Source of the DNA: CAZBXD01 sp965216395
GTDB lineage: Bacteria > Pseudomonadota > Alphaproteobacteria > Micavibrionales > SZUA-601
NCBI GenBank assembly: GCA_965216395.1
Contig: OZ244156.1
Coordinates: 1,240,001-1,304,000, forward strand
DNA: 64,000 nucleotides
Direction: 5' to 3'
In this document: one piece after another, positions 1 to 8,404 of the stretch
Position numbering within the stretch: position 1 is the stretch's first letter
Layout: every line of letters begins with the position of its first letter
Notes under the pieces: model-generated
The model's database searches: none
What the model was told of the DNA's origin: nothing
Seen by the model: only the letters and a program-made list of their open reading frames with translations
Program-made: the position numbers and the translations under genes

Positions 1-817
1 CCTCTTCACCCAAGGGTGAACCATGAGAAGCCGATTTTCCAGCCTTATTCGGTGCGCCAAAACCAATCGTGGTTCGGCATATAACCAAAGAAGGTGTTGG
101 TGTTTTTTTTGCCTGAGAAATCGCTTTTTCAATAGCTGTATGATCATGGCCATCAATTTCTTGAACATCCCAACCATAAGATTGAAATCGTTTAACAGGA
201 TCTTCACTGTAAGAAAGATCCGTTTCACCATCAATTGAAATAGCATTACTGTCATAGAGAACAATCAACCGATCCAATTTTAAGTGACCCGCTAGGGAGC
301 AAGCCTCATGACTGATCCCTTCCATCAAATCACCATCACTGGCTATCACATAGGTATGATGATTCATAACATCATCACCAAAACGGGCATTCAGATGTCT
401 TTCTGCAATGGCAAAACCAACAGCCGAAGCAATCCCTTGACCCAAGGGGCCTGTTGTCATTTCAATACCAATATCCGGATCATATTCAGGGTGACCAGCC
501 GTTATCGCGCCCATCTGGCGAAAATTTTGCAATTCTTGTAAAGTCATTTTGGGATAACCGAGCAAATATCCCAAAGCGTAAAGCAACATAGATCCATGCC
601 CCGCTGAAAGAATAAAACGATCACGATTGGCCCAATTTGGATTATGCACATCAAATGTCAAAAATTTTGAAAATAAAACAGTTGCAACATCCGCCATACC
701 CATGGGCATGCCTGGATGGCCAGAATTTGCCTTTTGTACTGCATCTATCGCTAAAAAACGAATAGCATGTGCCATTTTATCTTGTAATTCCATATTTTTA
801 TCTGAGATATTATTCAT
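1..817 (-). CDS. tkt: Transketolase, N-terminal part (cut by window edge)
   Basis: Transfers two-carbon ketol units with thiamine diphosphate in the non-oxidative pentose phosphate pathway (cytosol). About 272 codons are visible from an ATG at 817; the frame is open to the window edge, so the rest lies to the left. Seen: an N-terminal segment with the 'NSGHPGMPMGMADVA' signature, the 'GPLGQG' loop and the diphosphate-binding motif 'SDGDLMEGISHEA'. All belong to the pyrophosphate-binding domain of transketolases, which are usually about 660 residues. It is divergent from the DUF4164-zapA block, with about 130 bases between them. Family assignment is secure; which tkt paralogue it is cannot be told from this part. 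Confidence 0.96.
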   Translation of the reverse strand, partial: MNNISDKNMELQDKMAHAIRFLAIDAVQKANSGHPGMPMGMADVATVLFSKFLTFDVHNPNWANRDRFILSAGHGSMLLYALGYLLGYPKMTLQELQNFRQMGAITAGHPEYDPDIGIEMTTGPLGQGIASAVGFAIAERHLNARFGDDVMNHHTYVIASDGDLMEGISHEACSLAGHLKLDRLIVLYDSNAISIDGETDLSYSEDPVKRFQSYGWDVQEIDGHDHTAIEKAISQAKKTPTPSLVICRTTIGFGAPNKAGKSASHGSPLGEE

Positions 818-895
818 TAAACCAATCCGTTATTTTGCGTAGATAATTTTGTTGCTATTTTCCCAATAATACTGTTTCAAAAAGCAATCGCTATC

Positions 896-925
896 TTGAA
901 TAAGACGACGAAACATGTTTATAAT
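896..925 (+). promoter_or_regulatory. Probable sigma-70 type promoter for DUF4164-zapA
   Basis: TTGAAT at 896-901 and a perfect TATAAT at 920-925 are separated by 18 bases. A Shine-Dalgarno AAGGA at 937-941 lies 7 bases before the ATG at 949. Sequence match only; the start of transcription is inferred. Confidence 0.6.
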
Positions 926-948
926 ATCCTATTATTAAGGAATTAAAA

Positions 949-1158
949 ATGTCGTCATTAAATACATCACTTGAAAAACTAGATCGCGCCCTTGATGCTC
1001 TTGAAAAAGCGTTTGAATATAAAATGGATGAAATTGACGAAAAATACAAGAATTTAAAAAACCAATTACATCAATCTCAGTCTCAATCTTCGGTAATCGC
1101 ACAAGAATTAGATCAAGCGATTGATAAAATTGAAACTGTTTTACAATCAGAAAGATAG
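949..1158 (+). CDS. DUF4164 family small coiled-coil protein
   Basis: A 69-residue acidic, highly charged protein predicted to be almost entirely alpha-helical coiled coil (heptad-like Leu/Ile spacing around residues 5-60). Proteins of this DUF4164 type are typically found just upstream of zapA in Alphaproteobacteria. It ends 3 bases before zapA, so the two are surely co-transcribed and presumably co-translated. No catalytic motif is visible. A structural role next to ZapA in division is inferred from position only. The start ATG has a good AAGGA ribosome site 7 bases upstream. Confidence 0.8.
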   Translation: MSSLNTSLEKLDRALDALEKAFEYKMDEIDEKYKNLKNQLHQSQSQSSVIAQELDQAIDKIETVLQSER

Positions 1159-1161
1159 ATC

Positions 1162-1485
1162 ATGTCAAAAGTGACCATTTCTTTAAACGGAAAATCATAC
1201 AGCGTGGCGTGTGATGAAGGACAAGAAAATCGTGTTTTAGAACTCAGTGCTTATATTGATCAACGCATCCGCGCCATCGCACAAGCTGGTGCGGCCAGTA
1301 GTGAACCTTATCTTTTAGTTCTTGGCGCTTTGGTTTTGGCCGATGAATTATTTACTGAACGTGAAAAAAAATCAAATACGACACAAACAGCTAAAAACAC
1401 CAGACAAACTGAAATTGATATTAGTGCTGTTGACCACTTAACAAAAAAGATTGAAGCCTTGGCTGAAAAAATCGCTGGTGCATAA
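1162..1485 (+). CDS. zapA: Cell division protein ZapA
   Basis: A 107-residue FtsZ-associated protein that cross-links FtsZ filaments at the division ring. Seen: the N-terminal 'VTISLNGKSYSVACDEGQE' strand-turn region typical of ZapA, then 'LELSAYIDQRI' and 'LVLGALVLADELF', and a C-terminal coiled coil (about 75-105). Length is normal for the alphaproteobacterial form. It follows DUF4164 directly and is followed by 6S RNA and the formyl-THF cyclo-ligase gene, the classic proteobacterial order, which supports the call independently. Confidence 0.92.
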   Translation: MSKVTISLNGKSYSVACDEGQENRVLELSAYIDQRIRAIAQAGAASSEPYLLVLGALVLADELFTEREKKSNTTQTAKNTRQTEIDISAVDHLTKKIEALAEKIAGA

Positions 1486-1529
1486 GATATTATTCTATTG
1501 AAAATAATCACTGATAGATACATAATATA

Positions 1530-1682
1530 GAAGCTGCGGCGCATGTCAGAATTCTCATTCTCGGGGCCTATGTATTTTATAAGGGCGCTGCCTCTGTTAA
1601 GATCGTGGTCTTATTATGTGGTGCCCACCTGTGCTTTTAGGGCCGCAGGTGAATAAGAAAATTCAACGGCGTCGCGGCATCT
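1530..1682 (+). ncRNA. ssrS: 6S RNA (SsrS)
   Basis: Lies between zapA and the 5-formyl-THF cyclo-ligase gene, the standard 6S RNA locus in proteobacteria. A closing stem is visible: bases 1533-1542 (GCTGCGGCGC) pair over ten positions, with G-U pairs, with 1669-1678 inside GGCGTCGCGGC. The 3' end 'GTCGCGGCATC' resembles the conserved 3' end of known 6S RNAs, and internal G/C-rich arms flank a large central region. 6S RNA mimics an open promoter and binds housekeeping RNA polymerase, mostly in stationary phase. Ends are approximate; a covariance-model search (RF00013) would fix them. Confidence 0.85.
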
Positions 1683-1720
1683 TTGCCTTATATTAATTTT
1701 TAAGCTTTTCAATCCAGTTC

Positions 1721-2299
1721 ATGATGACAACATATATGCAAAAAAAAGATGTTCGTGTTCTCGCACGTTCAAAAAGGCGTGAGACACATAACAAAAATGG
1801 ACGTGAGTTTTGTCAAAAGATCACACAACTTTTTTTTGATACACAGCATTTTATGCCAAAAACTGTCTTTGCTTGTTATTACCCTATTGGTTCAGAAATC
1901 AACTCTCGACCCTTGATTGATGATTTAAACCTTAAAGGGCACATCACTGGGCTGCCCGTTATTACAGCGCGTAATTCAGCGCTTGTTTTTCACCTTTACC
2001 GCAGTGGTGATGACCTTATTAAAGGCGAGTTTGGCGTTCCAGAACCCCACCTAAGCATGCCTCAAGTTATTCCCGATGTTTTGATCATTCCGGTTTTAGC
2101 CTTTAACAGTAAGGGCTACCGTTTAGGCTATGGAACGGGATATTATGACCGCACCTTAGAAGATTTGCGTCGTATCAAACCTGTAAAAGCCATAGGTGTT
2201 GCCTATAGTAATCAACAAATTGACGATATGCCTGTTGAAGATCATGATCAAAAAATGGATTGGATTATTACTGAAAAAGAGGCTTTGAAATTCACATGA
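1721..2299 (+). CDS. ygfA: 5-formyltetrahydrofolate cyclo-ligase
   Basis: ATP-dependent conversion of 5-formyl-THF to 5,10-methenyl-THF in one-carbon metabolism (cytosol). Seen: the basic N-terminus 'RVLARSKRRE', the substrate motif 'YYPIGSEINSRPL', and the diagnostic 'GYRLGYGTGYYDR' ATP/Mg loop near residues 140-152. The 192-residue length is normal. ATG codons at 1721, 1724 and 1736 are all possible and none has a clear Shine-Dalgarno; 1736 would place the conserved start nearest the N-terminus. The gene immediately follows 6S RNA, a linkage known for processing from a shared transcript, and overlaps the next gene by 4 bases. Confidence 0.93.
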   Translation: MMTTYMQKKDVRVLARSKRRETHNKNGREFCQKITQLFFDTQHFMPKTVFACYYPIGSEINSRPLIDDLNLKGHITGLPVITARNSALVFHLYRSGDDLIKGEFGVPEPHLSMPQVIPDVLIIPVLAFNSKGYRLGYGTGYYDRTLEDLRRIKPVKAIGVAYSNQQIDDMPVEDHDQKMDWIITEKEALKFT

Positions 2300-3099
2300 A
2301 AATCCTCTTTATCGGTGACCTATACGGAAAATGTGGGCGTCAAACTCTAAAAAAATACCTTCCCCAAATCAAAGAACAGTACCAACCTGATTTTACAATT
2401 GCCAATGTTGATAACGCGGCGCACGGGTTCGGGGTCACATGGGATATCACAAAAAATCTTTTAGAGTTTGGGGTTGATGCGCTCACGGGTGGAGATCATA
2501 TCTGGAACCAACGCGATATTATACACCATATTGATCAAGAACCACGTCTGCTAAGACCTGATAATTTCCCCAAAGATGTACCGGGAAAAGGTGTCCATAT
2601 TCTTGAAAAAAATGGTAAAAAACTTTTATTGGTTCATTTATTAGGCCGAACCTTTATGAACCCTGTTGATGATCCTTTTGCTGCGATGCACAATATCTTT
2701 AAAAACTATCATATGGGTCGAAGTATTGATGCAATCTTCCTTGACTTCCATGCCGAGGCCAGTTCCGAAGCTTTTACGATGGGGCATTATTGCGATGGCC
2801 ATGTTTCGGCCGTGATTGGCACGCATACACACATCCCCACCGCGGATGACCACATTTTAAAAAATGGCACCGCATATATGACCGATGTCGGCATGACAGG
2901 CGATTATGACAGTGTCATTGGCGCCCAAAAAGATGAGCTTTTTAATCGTTTCGTCAAAAAAATGAATCTCAGTCGTCTACAACCCGCCACTGGCGAAGGT
3001 ACGCTGTGTGGCGTAATCATTGAAACAAACGATACGACTGGCCTTGCAGAAAATATTACACCCATCCGAATGGGTGGTGTGCTTAAAAGTACGAATTAA
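2296..3099 (+). CDS. YmdB-family metallophosphoesterase (TIGR00282)
   Basis: A 267-residue calcineurin-like phosphoesterase of the YmdB family; characterised members hydrolyse 2',3'-cyclic nucleotides or RNA and are dinuclear metal enzymes. Seen: 'FIGDLYGKCGR' (metal Asp), 'NVDNAAHGFG' in place of the usual N-x-E-N block, 'GGDHIWNQ' in place of GNHxW, 'DFHAEASSEA', and 'GTHTHIPTADD' carrying the His ligands. The Glu-to-Asp and Asn-to-Asp changes are conservative metal-ligand positions. It overlaps ygfA by 4 bases (ATGA), implying translational coupling, and meets the glycosylase gene tail to tail with a 4-base overlap. Substrate not predictable from sequence. Confidence 0.88.
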   Translation: MKILFIGDLYGKCGRQTLKKYLPQIKEQYQPDFTIANVDNAAHGFGVTWDITKNLLEFGVDALTGGDHIWNQRDIIHHIDQEPRLLRPDNFPKDVPGKGVHILEKNGKKLLLVHLLGRTFMNPVDDPFAAMHNIFKNYHMGRSIDAIFLDFHAEASSEAFTMGHYCDGHVSAVIGTHTHIPTADDHILKNGTAYMTDVGMTGDYDSVIGAQKDELFNRFVKKMNLSRLQPATGEGTLCGVIIETNDTTGLAENITPIRMGGVLKSTN

Positions 3100-3659
3100 T
3101 TTATAAGCACCATAGCGTTTTTAATATCTTCAATTATAGTTGCCATCCCACCCTTAACATATCGAATACCGTTCGGGTGATAAGTAGAACATACTTTGAT
3201 ATCATCAAAGATCGTCGTCACAATTCCATGTTCTTCTTTAATTTTGATTGGTTTATTTGTAAGCCTTTCGTAGGCCACCTTGCCTAAGGTAATAATCAAT
3301 TGTGGTTTAATAATTTTTATTTGATCATATAAATAAGGATAGCATTTTTCTATTTCACGCTTTTTAGGTCTCCTATTTTCTGGGGGCCAACATTTTACCA
3401 TATTGGTAACAAAAAAAACATTCTTTCTGTCAATTCCAAGTTGCATGAGAATATTATCAAATATTTTGCCACCATGACCAACAAAAGGTTTTCCGGTTTC
3501 ATCATTAACTTTTCCCGGCGCTTCACCGATGAACATGATTTTGCTGTGTACAGGACCTTCGCCCGGAACGGTTTTATTTCTGGTTAGACATAAATTACAC
3601 TTAGTGCATTTACTTACACTGTTTTCGATATTGTCGAGCTTTTTAACAGAATATGACAT
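3096..3659 (-). CDS. Uracil-DNA glycosylase, family 4 (4Fe-4S type)
   Basis: Removes uracil from DNA in base-excision repair. The 187-residue protein shows the family 4 layout: a C-x2-C pair at Cys18/Cys21 and two more cysteines in 'VKCWPPENRRP' and 'IEKCYPYL' as [4Fe-4S] ligands, the active-site motif 'GEAPG', and the DNA-binding 'TYHPN' (HPS-type motif with Asn instead of Ser). 'NMVKCWPPENRRP' is characteristic of this family. It is transcribed alone on the minus strand, convergent with the YmdB gene. The Lys/Asn-rich C-terminal half is more AT-rich than its neighbours. Confidence 0.9.
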   Translation of the reverse strand: MSYSVKKLDNIENSVSKCTKCNLCLTRNKTVPGEGPVHSKIMFIGEAPGKVNDETGKPFVGHGGKIFDNILMQLGIDRKNVFFVTNMVKCWPPENRRPKKREIEKCYPYLYDQIKIIKPQLIITLGKVAYERLTNKPIKIKEEHGIVTTIFDDIKVCSTYHPNGIRYVKGGMATIIEDIKNAMVLIN

Positions 3660-3717
3660 TCGTATTACACTACAAAGAATTTACACACTAAACAAGATTG
3701 AATAAGAAAACTTCTAC

Positions 3718-4212
3718 CTAAGACAAAACTTGTGAAGAGGCTTTCATCAAACCTTTAATTAATTCCTTGGTTTGATCAGTATCATCAAGTTTACCACCTA
3801 ATTTAATGGTGGCTTGTAGCGTTTGATAATGGAGTTCAAGAACCTTGATAACCTCTGTATTAAGATCATCAAGCATATCGGTTAATTGATAAAGACTGGT
3901 GGCTACATCGGCCACCACTGGATAATCAAACATCCCCGCATTAGATTTTAATTCAAACGAAGCGGCGTTGATTTCCCGAATAATTTGTTCGACTTTTTTA
4001 TTATCCGCTTTTGCCGCAGTAATAGCTTCGGCGATAACGGTCATATCCCCGCGTGCAATATCAATAAATTTTTCTGAAGAATCTGCCATAGTTTTTTCTG
4101 CCTTCGCAATCTTTTCAGAAGGAATACCGCCCTCCCCCAGTTTTTCTTTAAGTGTATTTTCTGGTGTGACAATTTTGACCGCATCATTTTGATTTGTTGG
4201 TTTGTCTGTCAT
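3718..4212 (-). CDS. Hpt-like protein lacking the phospho-acceptor His
   Basis: A 164-residue acidic, all-helical protein. Around residues 84-100 the pattern 'SFELKSNAGMF' aligns with the Hpt signature 'AHxLKGxAxxxG', but the phosphorylatable His is replaced by Phe86 and the Gly by Ser90. The residue pattern and its place 21 bases behind a receiver-only response regulator suggest a four-helix docking protein that binds the receiver without phosphotransfer. This is inference: no enzymatic motif is present, and a chemotaxis- or pilus-associated helical bundle is an alternative. It is the downstream gene of a two-gene operon. Confidence 0.55.
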   Translation of the reverse strand: MTDKPTNQNDAVKIVTPENTLKEKLGEGGIPSEKIAKAEKTMADSSEKFIDIARGDMTVIAEAITAAKADNKKVEQIIREINAASFELKSNAGMFDYPVVADVATSLYQLTDMLDDLNTEVIKVLELHYQTLQATIKLGGKLDDTDQTKELIKGLMKASSQVLS

Positions 4213-4233
4213 TTTTGGTATTACCGTAAATTT

Positions 4234-4806
4234 TTATGAGCCATTTTGATTTTTGACATTTCCACCACGCAGGTCAAGATATTTCGAACTCTTCTTCGAT
4301 TTTTCTGCGATTTTATCTTCATCTTCACGACGCTTTAATTCAGGGATATCCACCTCTTGATCACGACGACGTCTGTCTGGTCCAACAAAATCTGGTGAAA
4401 TAACAAACTGTCTTGGATTTTCAACAATATGGGTTAGATGACGTGCTAAACCTTGGACGGTAAAGGGTTTAATCAAAAATTCTGTCACCCCTGCATCACG
4501 TGCCAAAAAAACGCGTTCTTTATTTGTAAAACCTGTTGTCATGATAATGGGGATATGGGGCGTATGGCTCAATTCATCGGTACGAATGCGCCGGGTCAAT
4601 TCAATCCCATCAACCTGTTCCATGCGCCAATCCACAATCATAATATCAGGTTTGTTCTTAAGATAAGATTGCCACCCTCTTTCCCCATCATCAGCCATAA
4701 AAATTGTACCCACGCCCAGATCCATCAATAATGAGCGCACCAACATGCGAATGGGTTGATTATCATCAACAACCAAAATTTTTAAACGGCTCAACTTATA
4801 TGACAT
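4234..4806 (-). CDS. CheY-like response regulator with basic C-terminal tail
   Basis: A single receiver domain (about residues 8-130) plus a charged tail of about 55 residues. Seen: the acidic pair Asp14-Asp15, phospho-acceptor Asp59 in 'MIVDWRMEQVDG', the Thr switch in 'IIMTTGF' and the Lys in 'FLIKPF'. The tail contains 'GPDRRRRD' and 'PELKRREDED' and no DNA-binding domain, so the output is probably by protein-protein contact. The operon partner downstream is the His-less Hpt-like protein. The ATG at 4806 begins right at the receiver, matching family length. Confidence 0.88.
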   Translation of the reverse strand: MSYKLSRLKILVVDDNQPIRMLVRSLLMDLGVGTIFMADDGERGWQSYLKNKPDIMIVDWRMEQVDGIELTRRIRTDELSHTPHIPIIMTTGFTNKERVFLARDAGVTEFLIKPFTVQGLARHLTHIVENPRQFVISPDFVGPDRRRRDQEVDIPELKRREDEDKIAEKSKKSSKYLDLRGGNVKNQNGS

Positions 4807-4938
4807 AGATCGTTTCCGAAATTAATTTTATTTCAATCTATCTTAGCAATAAAAAGTTAAGATTAATAAAGAAAAAACGCCACAATTCTTTAAAAACAAG
4901 GCAATAAACCATACTTTAATAACCAATCGCACAATATC

Positions 4939-4967
4939 TTGTCATTGTTTGGCACACGCTTTACAAT
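4939..4967 (+). promoter_or_regulatory. Probable sigma-70 type promoter for the yebC-ruv operon
   Basis: TTGTCA at 4939-4944 and TACAAT at 4962-4967 are separated by 17 bases, 37 bases ahead of the yebC ATG. No SOS (LexA-type) palindrome is evident between this promoter and yebC. Pattern match only. Confidence 0.5.
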
Positions 4968-5003
4968 AAAATCCATCAAATAAATAAAGAAAGATCATAA
5001 CCA

Positions 5004-5756
5004 ATGGCTGGCCATTCAAAATTTAAAAATATTCAACACCGAAAAGGCGCTCAAGACAAAAAACGGGCCAAGGTTTTTAATCGGATTGCTAAAGAAATCA
5101 CTGTTGCTGTCAAAATGGGGGGTAGTGGCGATCCGGCTATGAACCCAAGATTACGCACAGCTATTTCGGCGGCAAAATCAGCGAATATGCCCAATGACCG
5201 CATAAAGAGAGCGATTCAAAGTGGTGAAGGCACGGGTGAAGGTGCCGATTACGAAGAAATTCGTTACGAAGGCTATGGCGCCGGTGGTATTGCCGTCGTG
5301 GTTGAATGTTTAACAGATAACCGTAACCGGTCAGCCTCAGAAGTACGCACCGCTTTTTCTCGCAATGGTGGAACGATGGGTGAAACGGGCTCTGTCGCTT
5401 TCATGTTCGAACATGTGGGTAATATCGTTTACAGTGCTGATAAAATGAGTGAAGATGATATTTTCGAAGCCGCGGTTGAATTTGGCGCGGATAATGTTGA
5501 AAGTGACCAAGACACCCATGATATCACCACCAGTTTAGAACAATTTGCGAGTGTGCTTGAAAAATTAGAAGAAAAATATGGCGAAGCACAATCGAGCGGT
5601 CTTATCTGGAAACCCAATAACTTAGTTAATGTTGACGGTGAACAGGCCGAAACGGTTATGAAATTGATGGATGCGCTGGATGATTTAGATGATGTTCAAA
5701 ATGTCTATGCTAATTTTGATATTTCTGACGATATCTTAGAAAAGTTGGCTTCATGA
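5004..5756 (+). CDS. yebC: YebC/PmpR family regulator
   Basis: A 250-residue YebC/PmpR/TACO1 family protein. Members act as DNA-binding regulators or, per recent work on the family, as ribosome-associated helpers for difficult peptide stretches. Seen: the invariant N-terminus 'MAGHSKFKNIQHRKGAQD', 'KRAKVFNRIAKEI', and 'YEGYGAGGIAVVVECLTDN'. Length is standard. It is the first gene of the operon and overlaps ruvC by 4 bases; the yebC-ruvC order is common in proteobacteria. Confidence 0.96.
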   Translation: MAGHSKFKNIQHRKGAQDKKRAKVFNRIAKEITVAVKMGGSGDPAMNPRLRTAISAAKSANMPNDRIKRAIQSGEGTGEGADYEEIRYEGYGAGGIAVVVECLTDNRNRSASEVRTAFSRNGGTMGETGSVAFMFEHVGNIVYSADKMSEDDIFEAAVEFGADNVESDQDTHDITTSLEQFASVLEKLEEKYGEAQSSGLIWKPNNLVNVDGEQAETVMKLMDALDDLDDVQNVYANFDISDDILEKLAS

Positions 5757-6247
5757 GAATTATCGGCTTAGATCCCGGTTTACGTCACACAGGATGGGGT
5801 ATTATTGATGTGGTTGGTAATCGTCTTGTTCCCGTTGCGGGGGGCACAATTAATACAGACGCCCAAAAAGATATGGCTTGGCGACTAAAACAGATTCATG
5901 ACGGGCTTACCCAAATTATCCAAGAATGGAACCCTGACATGGCCGCCGTGGAAGAAACTTTTGTCAATAATAATCCGAAATCGACTTTAAAATTAGGCAT
6001 GGCACGTGGTGTTGTAATGCTGGCCCCTGCTCTACATAATTTAGATGTTTACGAATATTCGGCCAATGCGGTTAAAAAATCGGTTGTCGGGGCCGGCCAT
6101 GCCAATAAAAATCAGATACAAATGATGGTCAAAACACTTTTACCTAAAGCGCATCTGGACACACCTGATACCGCTGATGCTTATGCCATTGCGATTTGCC
6201 ACGCCCATCATTATCAAAGCCACCTCATTAAGGAGAAAATATCATGA
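5753..6247 (+). CDS. ruvC: Holliday junction endonuclease RuvC
   Basis: Dimeric resolvase cutting Holliday junctions after RuvAB branch migration. The RNase H-fold catalytic acids are visible: Asp7 in 'GLDPGLRHTGWG', Glu67 in 'AAVEE', and Asp139/Asp142 in 'TPDTADAYA'. The 164-residue length is normal. The start overlaps the yebC stop (ATGA) and the stop overlaps the SDR gene start, so expression is translationally coupled. Confidence 0.97.
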   Translation: MRIIGLDPGLRHTGWGIIDVVGNRLVPVAGGTINTDAQKDMAWRLKQIHDGLTQIIQEWNPDMAAVEETFVNNNPKSTLKLGMARGVVMLAPALHNLDVYEYSANAVKKSVVGAGHANKNQIQMMVKTLLPKAHLDTPDTADAYAIAICHAHHYQSHLIKEKIS

Positions 6248-6903
6248 ATAAAACCTATATCTTAACGGGAGGCAGCGATGGTCTTGGTGCCGCATTTGGC
6301 CAAAAATGTGTTGAAAATGGTATTAAAATTATTTGCCTGAGCCGTTCAAAACCAAACTATGACGCGATCCATATTGTAACCGATTTATCCGTGCAAAGTG
6401 ATATCGAAAACGCCGCGCAAGAAGTTAAAGAGAAGTATCCTTTCGATGCACTGATTCATTGTGCGGGGATTTTTAATCAATACGCAGCTGGTGAAATCAA
6501 TTATGAATCCATCGAAAAGTTATTCAAAGTTAATGTTTTTGCATCCATATACCTTACTTCACAGCTTTTTGATCATATCAAAATAAATAATGCTGATATT
6601 TTAGTCACTGGTTCATCAATTGCGAATAAAGGTTATCCCGAATTGGCCTCTTACGGTGCTTCAAAATGGGCGGGGCGGGGAATAAGCCAAAATTTTCGTG
6701 CCGAATTGAAAGATAGCAATTGCCGTGTTATTCAGTTTAATCCAGGTGGTTTTAAATCAAATATGTATAAAAAATCAAACCATCCTGATACGGATATGTC
6801 TCAATTTATGGACACGAAAGATATAGCAAACATCATGTATTTCTCTCTACAACTGCCTAAAAATGTTGAAGTATCTGAAATTTTTGTAAATCGAAAGGTT
6901 TAA
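6244..6903 (+). CDS. Short-chain dehydrogenase/reductase, function unknown
   Basis: A 219-residue NAD(P)-dependent oxidoreductase of the classical SDR family. Seen: the nucleotide-binding 'TGGSDGLG' at the N-terminus, 'HCAGIF' after beta-4 (the NAG position), the catalytic Ser in 'VTGSSI', and the Tyr/Lys pair in 'YGASKWAG'. Active-site residues are intact, so it is likely an enzyme; the substrate cannot be inferred. It sits between ruvC and ruvA with a 4-base overlap on one side and a 2-base gap on the other. A DNA-repair role is not implied. Confidence 0.88.
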   Translation: MNKTYILTGGSDGLGAAFGQKCVENGIKIICLSRSKPNYDAIHIVTDLSVQSDIENAAQEVKEKYPFDALIHCAGIFNQYAAGEINYESIEKLFKVNVFASIYLTSQLFDHIKINNADILVTGSSIANKGYPELASYGASKWAGRGISQNFRAELKDSNCRVIQFNPGGFKSNMYKKSNHPDTDMSQFMDTKDIANIMYFSLQLPKNVEVSEIFVNRKV

Positions 6904-6905
6904 CA

Positions 6906-7526
6906 ATGATCGCCCTCCTGAAAGGTATAATCGAAGCGCTTGACACAAATTCCGTATTATTAGATGTCAATGGCGTGGGGTATGAAGTATTTGCTTCCGC
7001 GCGTACCTTGTCGAAAATTGGGGGTATCGGCGAAGCAACAAAGCTTTATATCCACACTCATGTGCGTGAGGACCATATTCATTTATTTGGTTTTGCCGAT
7101 ACACAGGAAAAAGAATGGTTTAATATCCTCACCACTGTTCAAGGGGTTGGTGCCAAAATGGGTCTCAATATTCTCTCCTCAATTCCAGCAGAAAATATTG
7201 CCACCATTATTGCCGCCCAAGATAAGGCCGCGCTAACCCAAATCAGTGGTGTGGGGCCAAAACTGGCCGGCCGATTATTAACCGAATTAAAAGATAAGGC
7301 TGGAAAAATGGCTTTATCCACGCCAATTTCATCAATAACAACATCGTCTAATACACAGCAAACCTCATCTTTGACCCCATCCAATACAGCGCAGGACGCG
7401 GTTTCAGCCTTGGTTAATTTAGGTTATGGCCAAACAGAAGCCTTTTCGGCTATTGCTAAAATCTCTGATCAAAGCGATAATGTGCAAACGCTTATTACTC
7501 TTGGCCTTAAGGAACTCAGTACATGA
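6906..7526 (+). CDS. ruvA: Holliday junction DNA helicase subunit RuvA
   Basis: The tetrameric junction-binding subunit of RuvAB. Seen: the OB-fold N-terminus 'MIALLKGIIEAL', 'VREDHIHLFGF', two helix-hairpin-helix segments ('VQGVGAKMGLNIL' and 'ISGVGPKLAGRLLTELKDK'), a Ser/Thr-rich linker (about 138-158) and the RuvB-binding domain III 'DAVSALVNLGYGQTEAFSAI'. The 206 residues are typical. It overlaps the following binding-protein gene by 4 bases. Confidence 0.97.
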   Translation: MIALLKGIIEALDTNSVLLDVNGVGYEVFASARTLSKIGGIGEATKLYIHTHVREDHIHLFGFADTQEKEWFNILTTVQGVGAKMGLNILSSIPAENIATIIAAQDKAALTQISGVGPKLAGRLLTELKDKAGKMALSTPISSITTSSNTQQTSSLTPSNTAQDAVSALVNLGYGQTEAFSAIAKISDQSDNVQTLITLGLKELST

Positions 7527-8404
7527 ATAAAAAATCTTCAATTATTCTCTCAGTTGCCTTAGCCGTTATTATCAGTTTATTTCTCAACAATTATTTCTTG
7601 AAAAAAGATATAAATCAATCTACTGAAACATCGGTTTTTAACCGCGTCATTGATAGTAATACTTTGCGATGCGGATATGGGCTTTGGGAATATGGTCTGG
7701 AAAAAGACCCCAATACCGGTGAAATGAGTGGTTTTGTCGTTGAAATGATGGAAGAATTAACGCAATCTATGGGAATTAAGCTTGAATGGGTGGAAGAAAT
7801 CAATTGGGGACAAGTGCCCGTCGCCCTTGAAACAAGAAAAATCGATGCAATGTGTGCCGGTCTTTGGGCCAGTGCGCATTTAGCACCCAAAATTGGTTTT
7901 ACCGATCCGCTTTTTTATAATTCAGTTCATGCGTTTGTGCGCGCAGATGATACACGTTTTGGCGATGATCCGATTGCCAATTTTCAACGAATTAACCAAA
8001 ATGATATTAAAACATCGGTCAATGACAAAGATATCACCGAAGAGATTACCGATCGTTATTTTCCACAAACACAGAAAGTATATAAAGGCCAACTGGGTGG
8101 TAATGATATATTGATGATGAATGTGATTAATAAAAAAGCGGATATTTTTTTCCTTAATGAAGGTGAAGTTGTCGGGTTTTCAAAAAACAATCCCGGTCAA
8201 TTAAAAAAAGTTAAACTGGCGAAACCGTTACGCGTTTATCCCGCAACCATTGCCGTTGATATCGATGAATATCAATTGCTTGAAATGCTCAATACAGGTA
8301 TTCATCAACTGCATAATAATGGTATTATTGCTGATATGCATAAAAAATATGAGCAAGAATCGCCTGATCTTTTTACACTTCCTCAATCAAAGTATAGTCA
8401 ATAA
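7523..8404 (+). CDS. Extracellular solute-binding protein, family 3
   Basis: A 293-residue periplasmic binding-protein fold (SBP_bac_3, amino-acid type). Seen: an uncleaved-looking N-terminal hydrophobic helix (residues 7-26), then 'LRCGYGLWEYG', 'MSGFVVEMMEELTQSMGIKL' and 'VALETRKIDAMCAGLW', typical of polar amino-acid binding proteins. No lipobox or clear signal-peptidase I site is obvious, so it may stay membrane-anchored. No ABC permease or ATPase is nearby. Its place inside the ruv operon, overlapping ruvA and sharing TAATG with ruvB, is unusual. It could also be a sensor-like or orphan binding protein. Confidence 0.85.
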   Translation: MNKKSSIILSVALAVIISLFLNNYFLKKDINQSTETSVFNRVIDSNTLRCGYGLWEYGLEKDPNTGEMSGFVVEMMEELTQSMGIKLEWVEEINWGQVPVALETRKIDAMCAGLWASAHLAPKIGFTDPLFYNSVHAFVRADDTRFGDDPIANFQRINQNDIKTSVNDKDITEEITDRYFPQTQKVYKGQLGGNDILMMNVINKKADIFFLNEGEVVGFSKNNPGQLKKVKLAKPLRVYPATIAVDIDEYQLLEMLNTGIHQLHNNGIIADMHKKYEQESPDLFTLPQSKYSQ

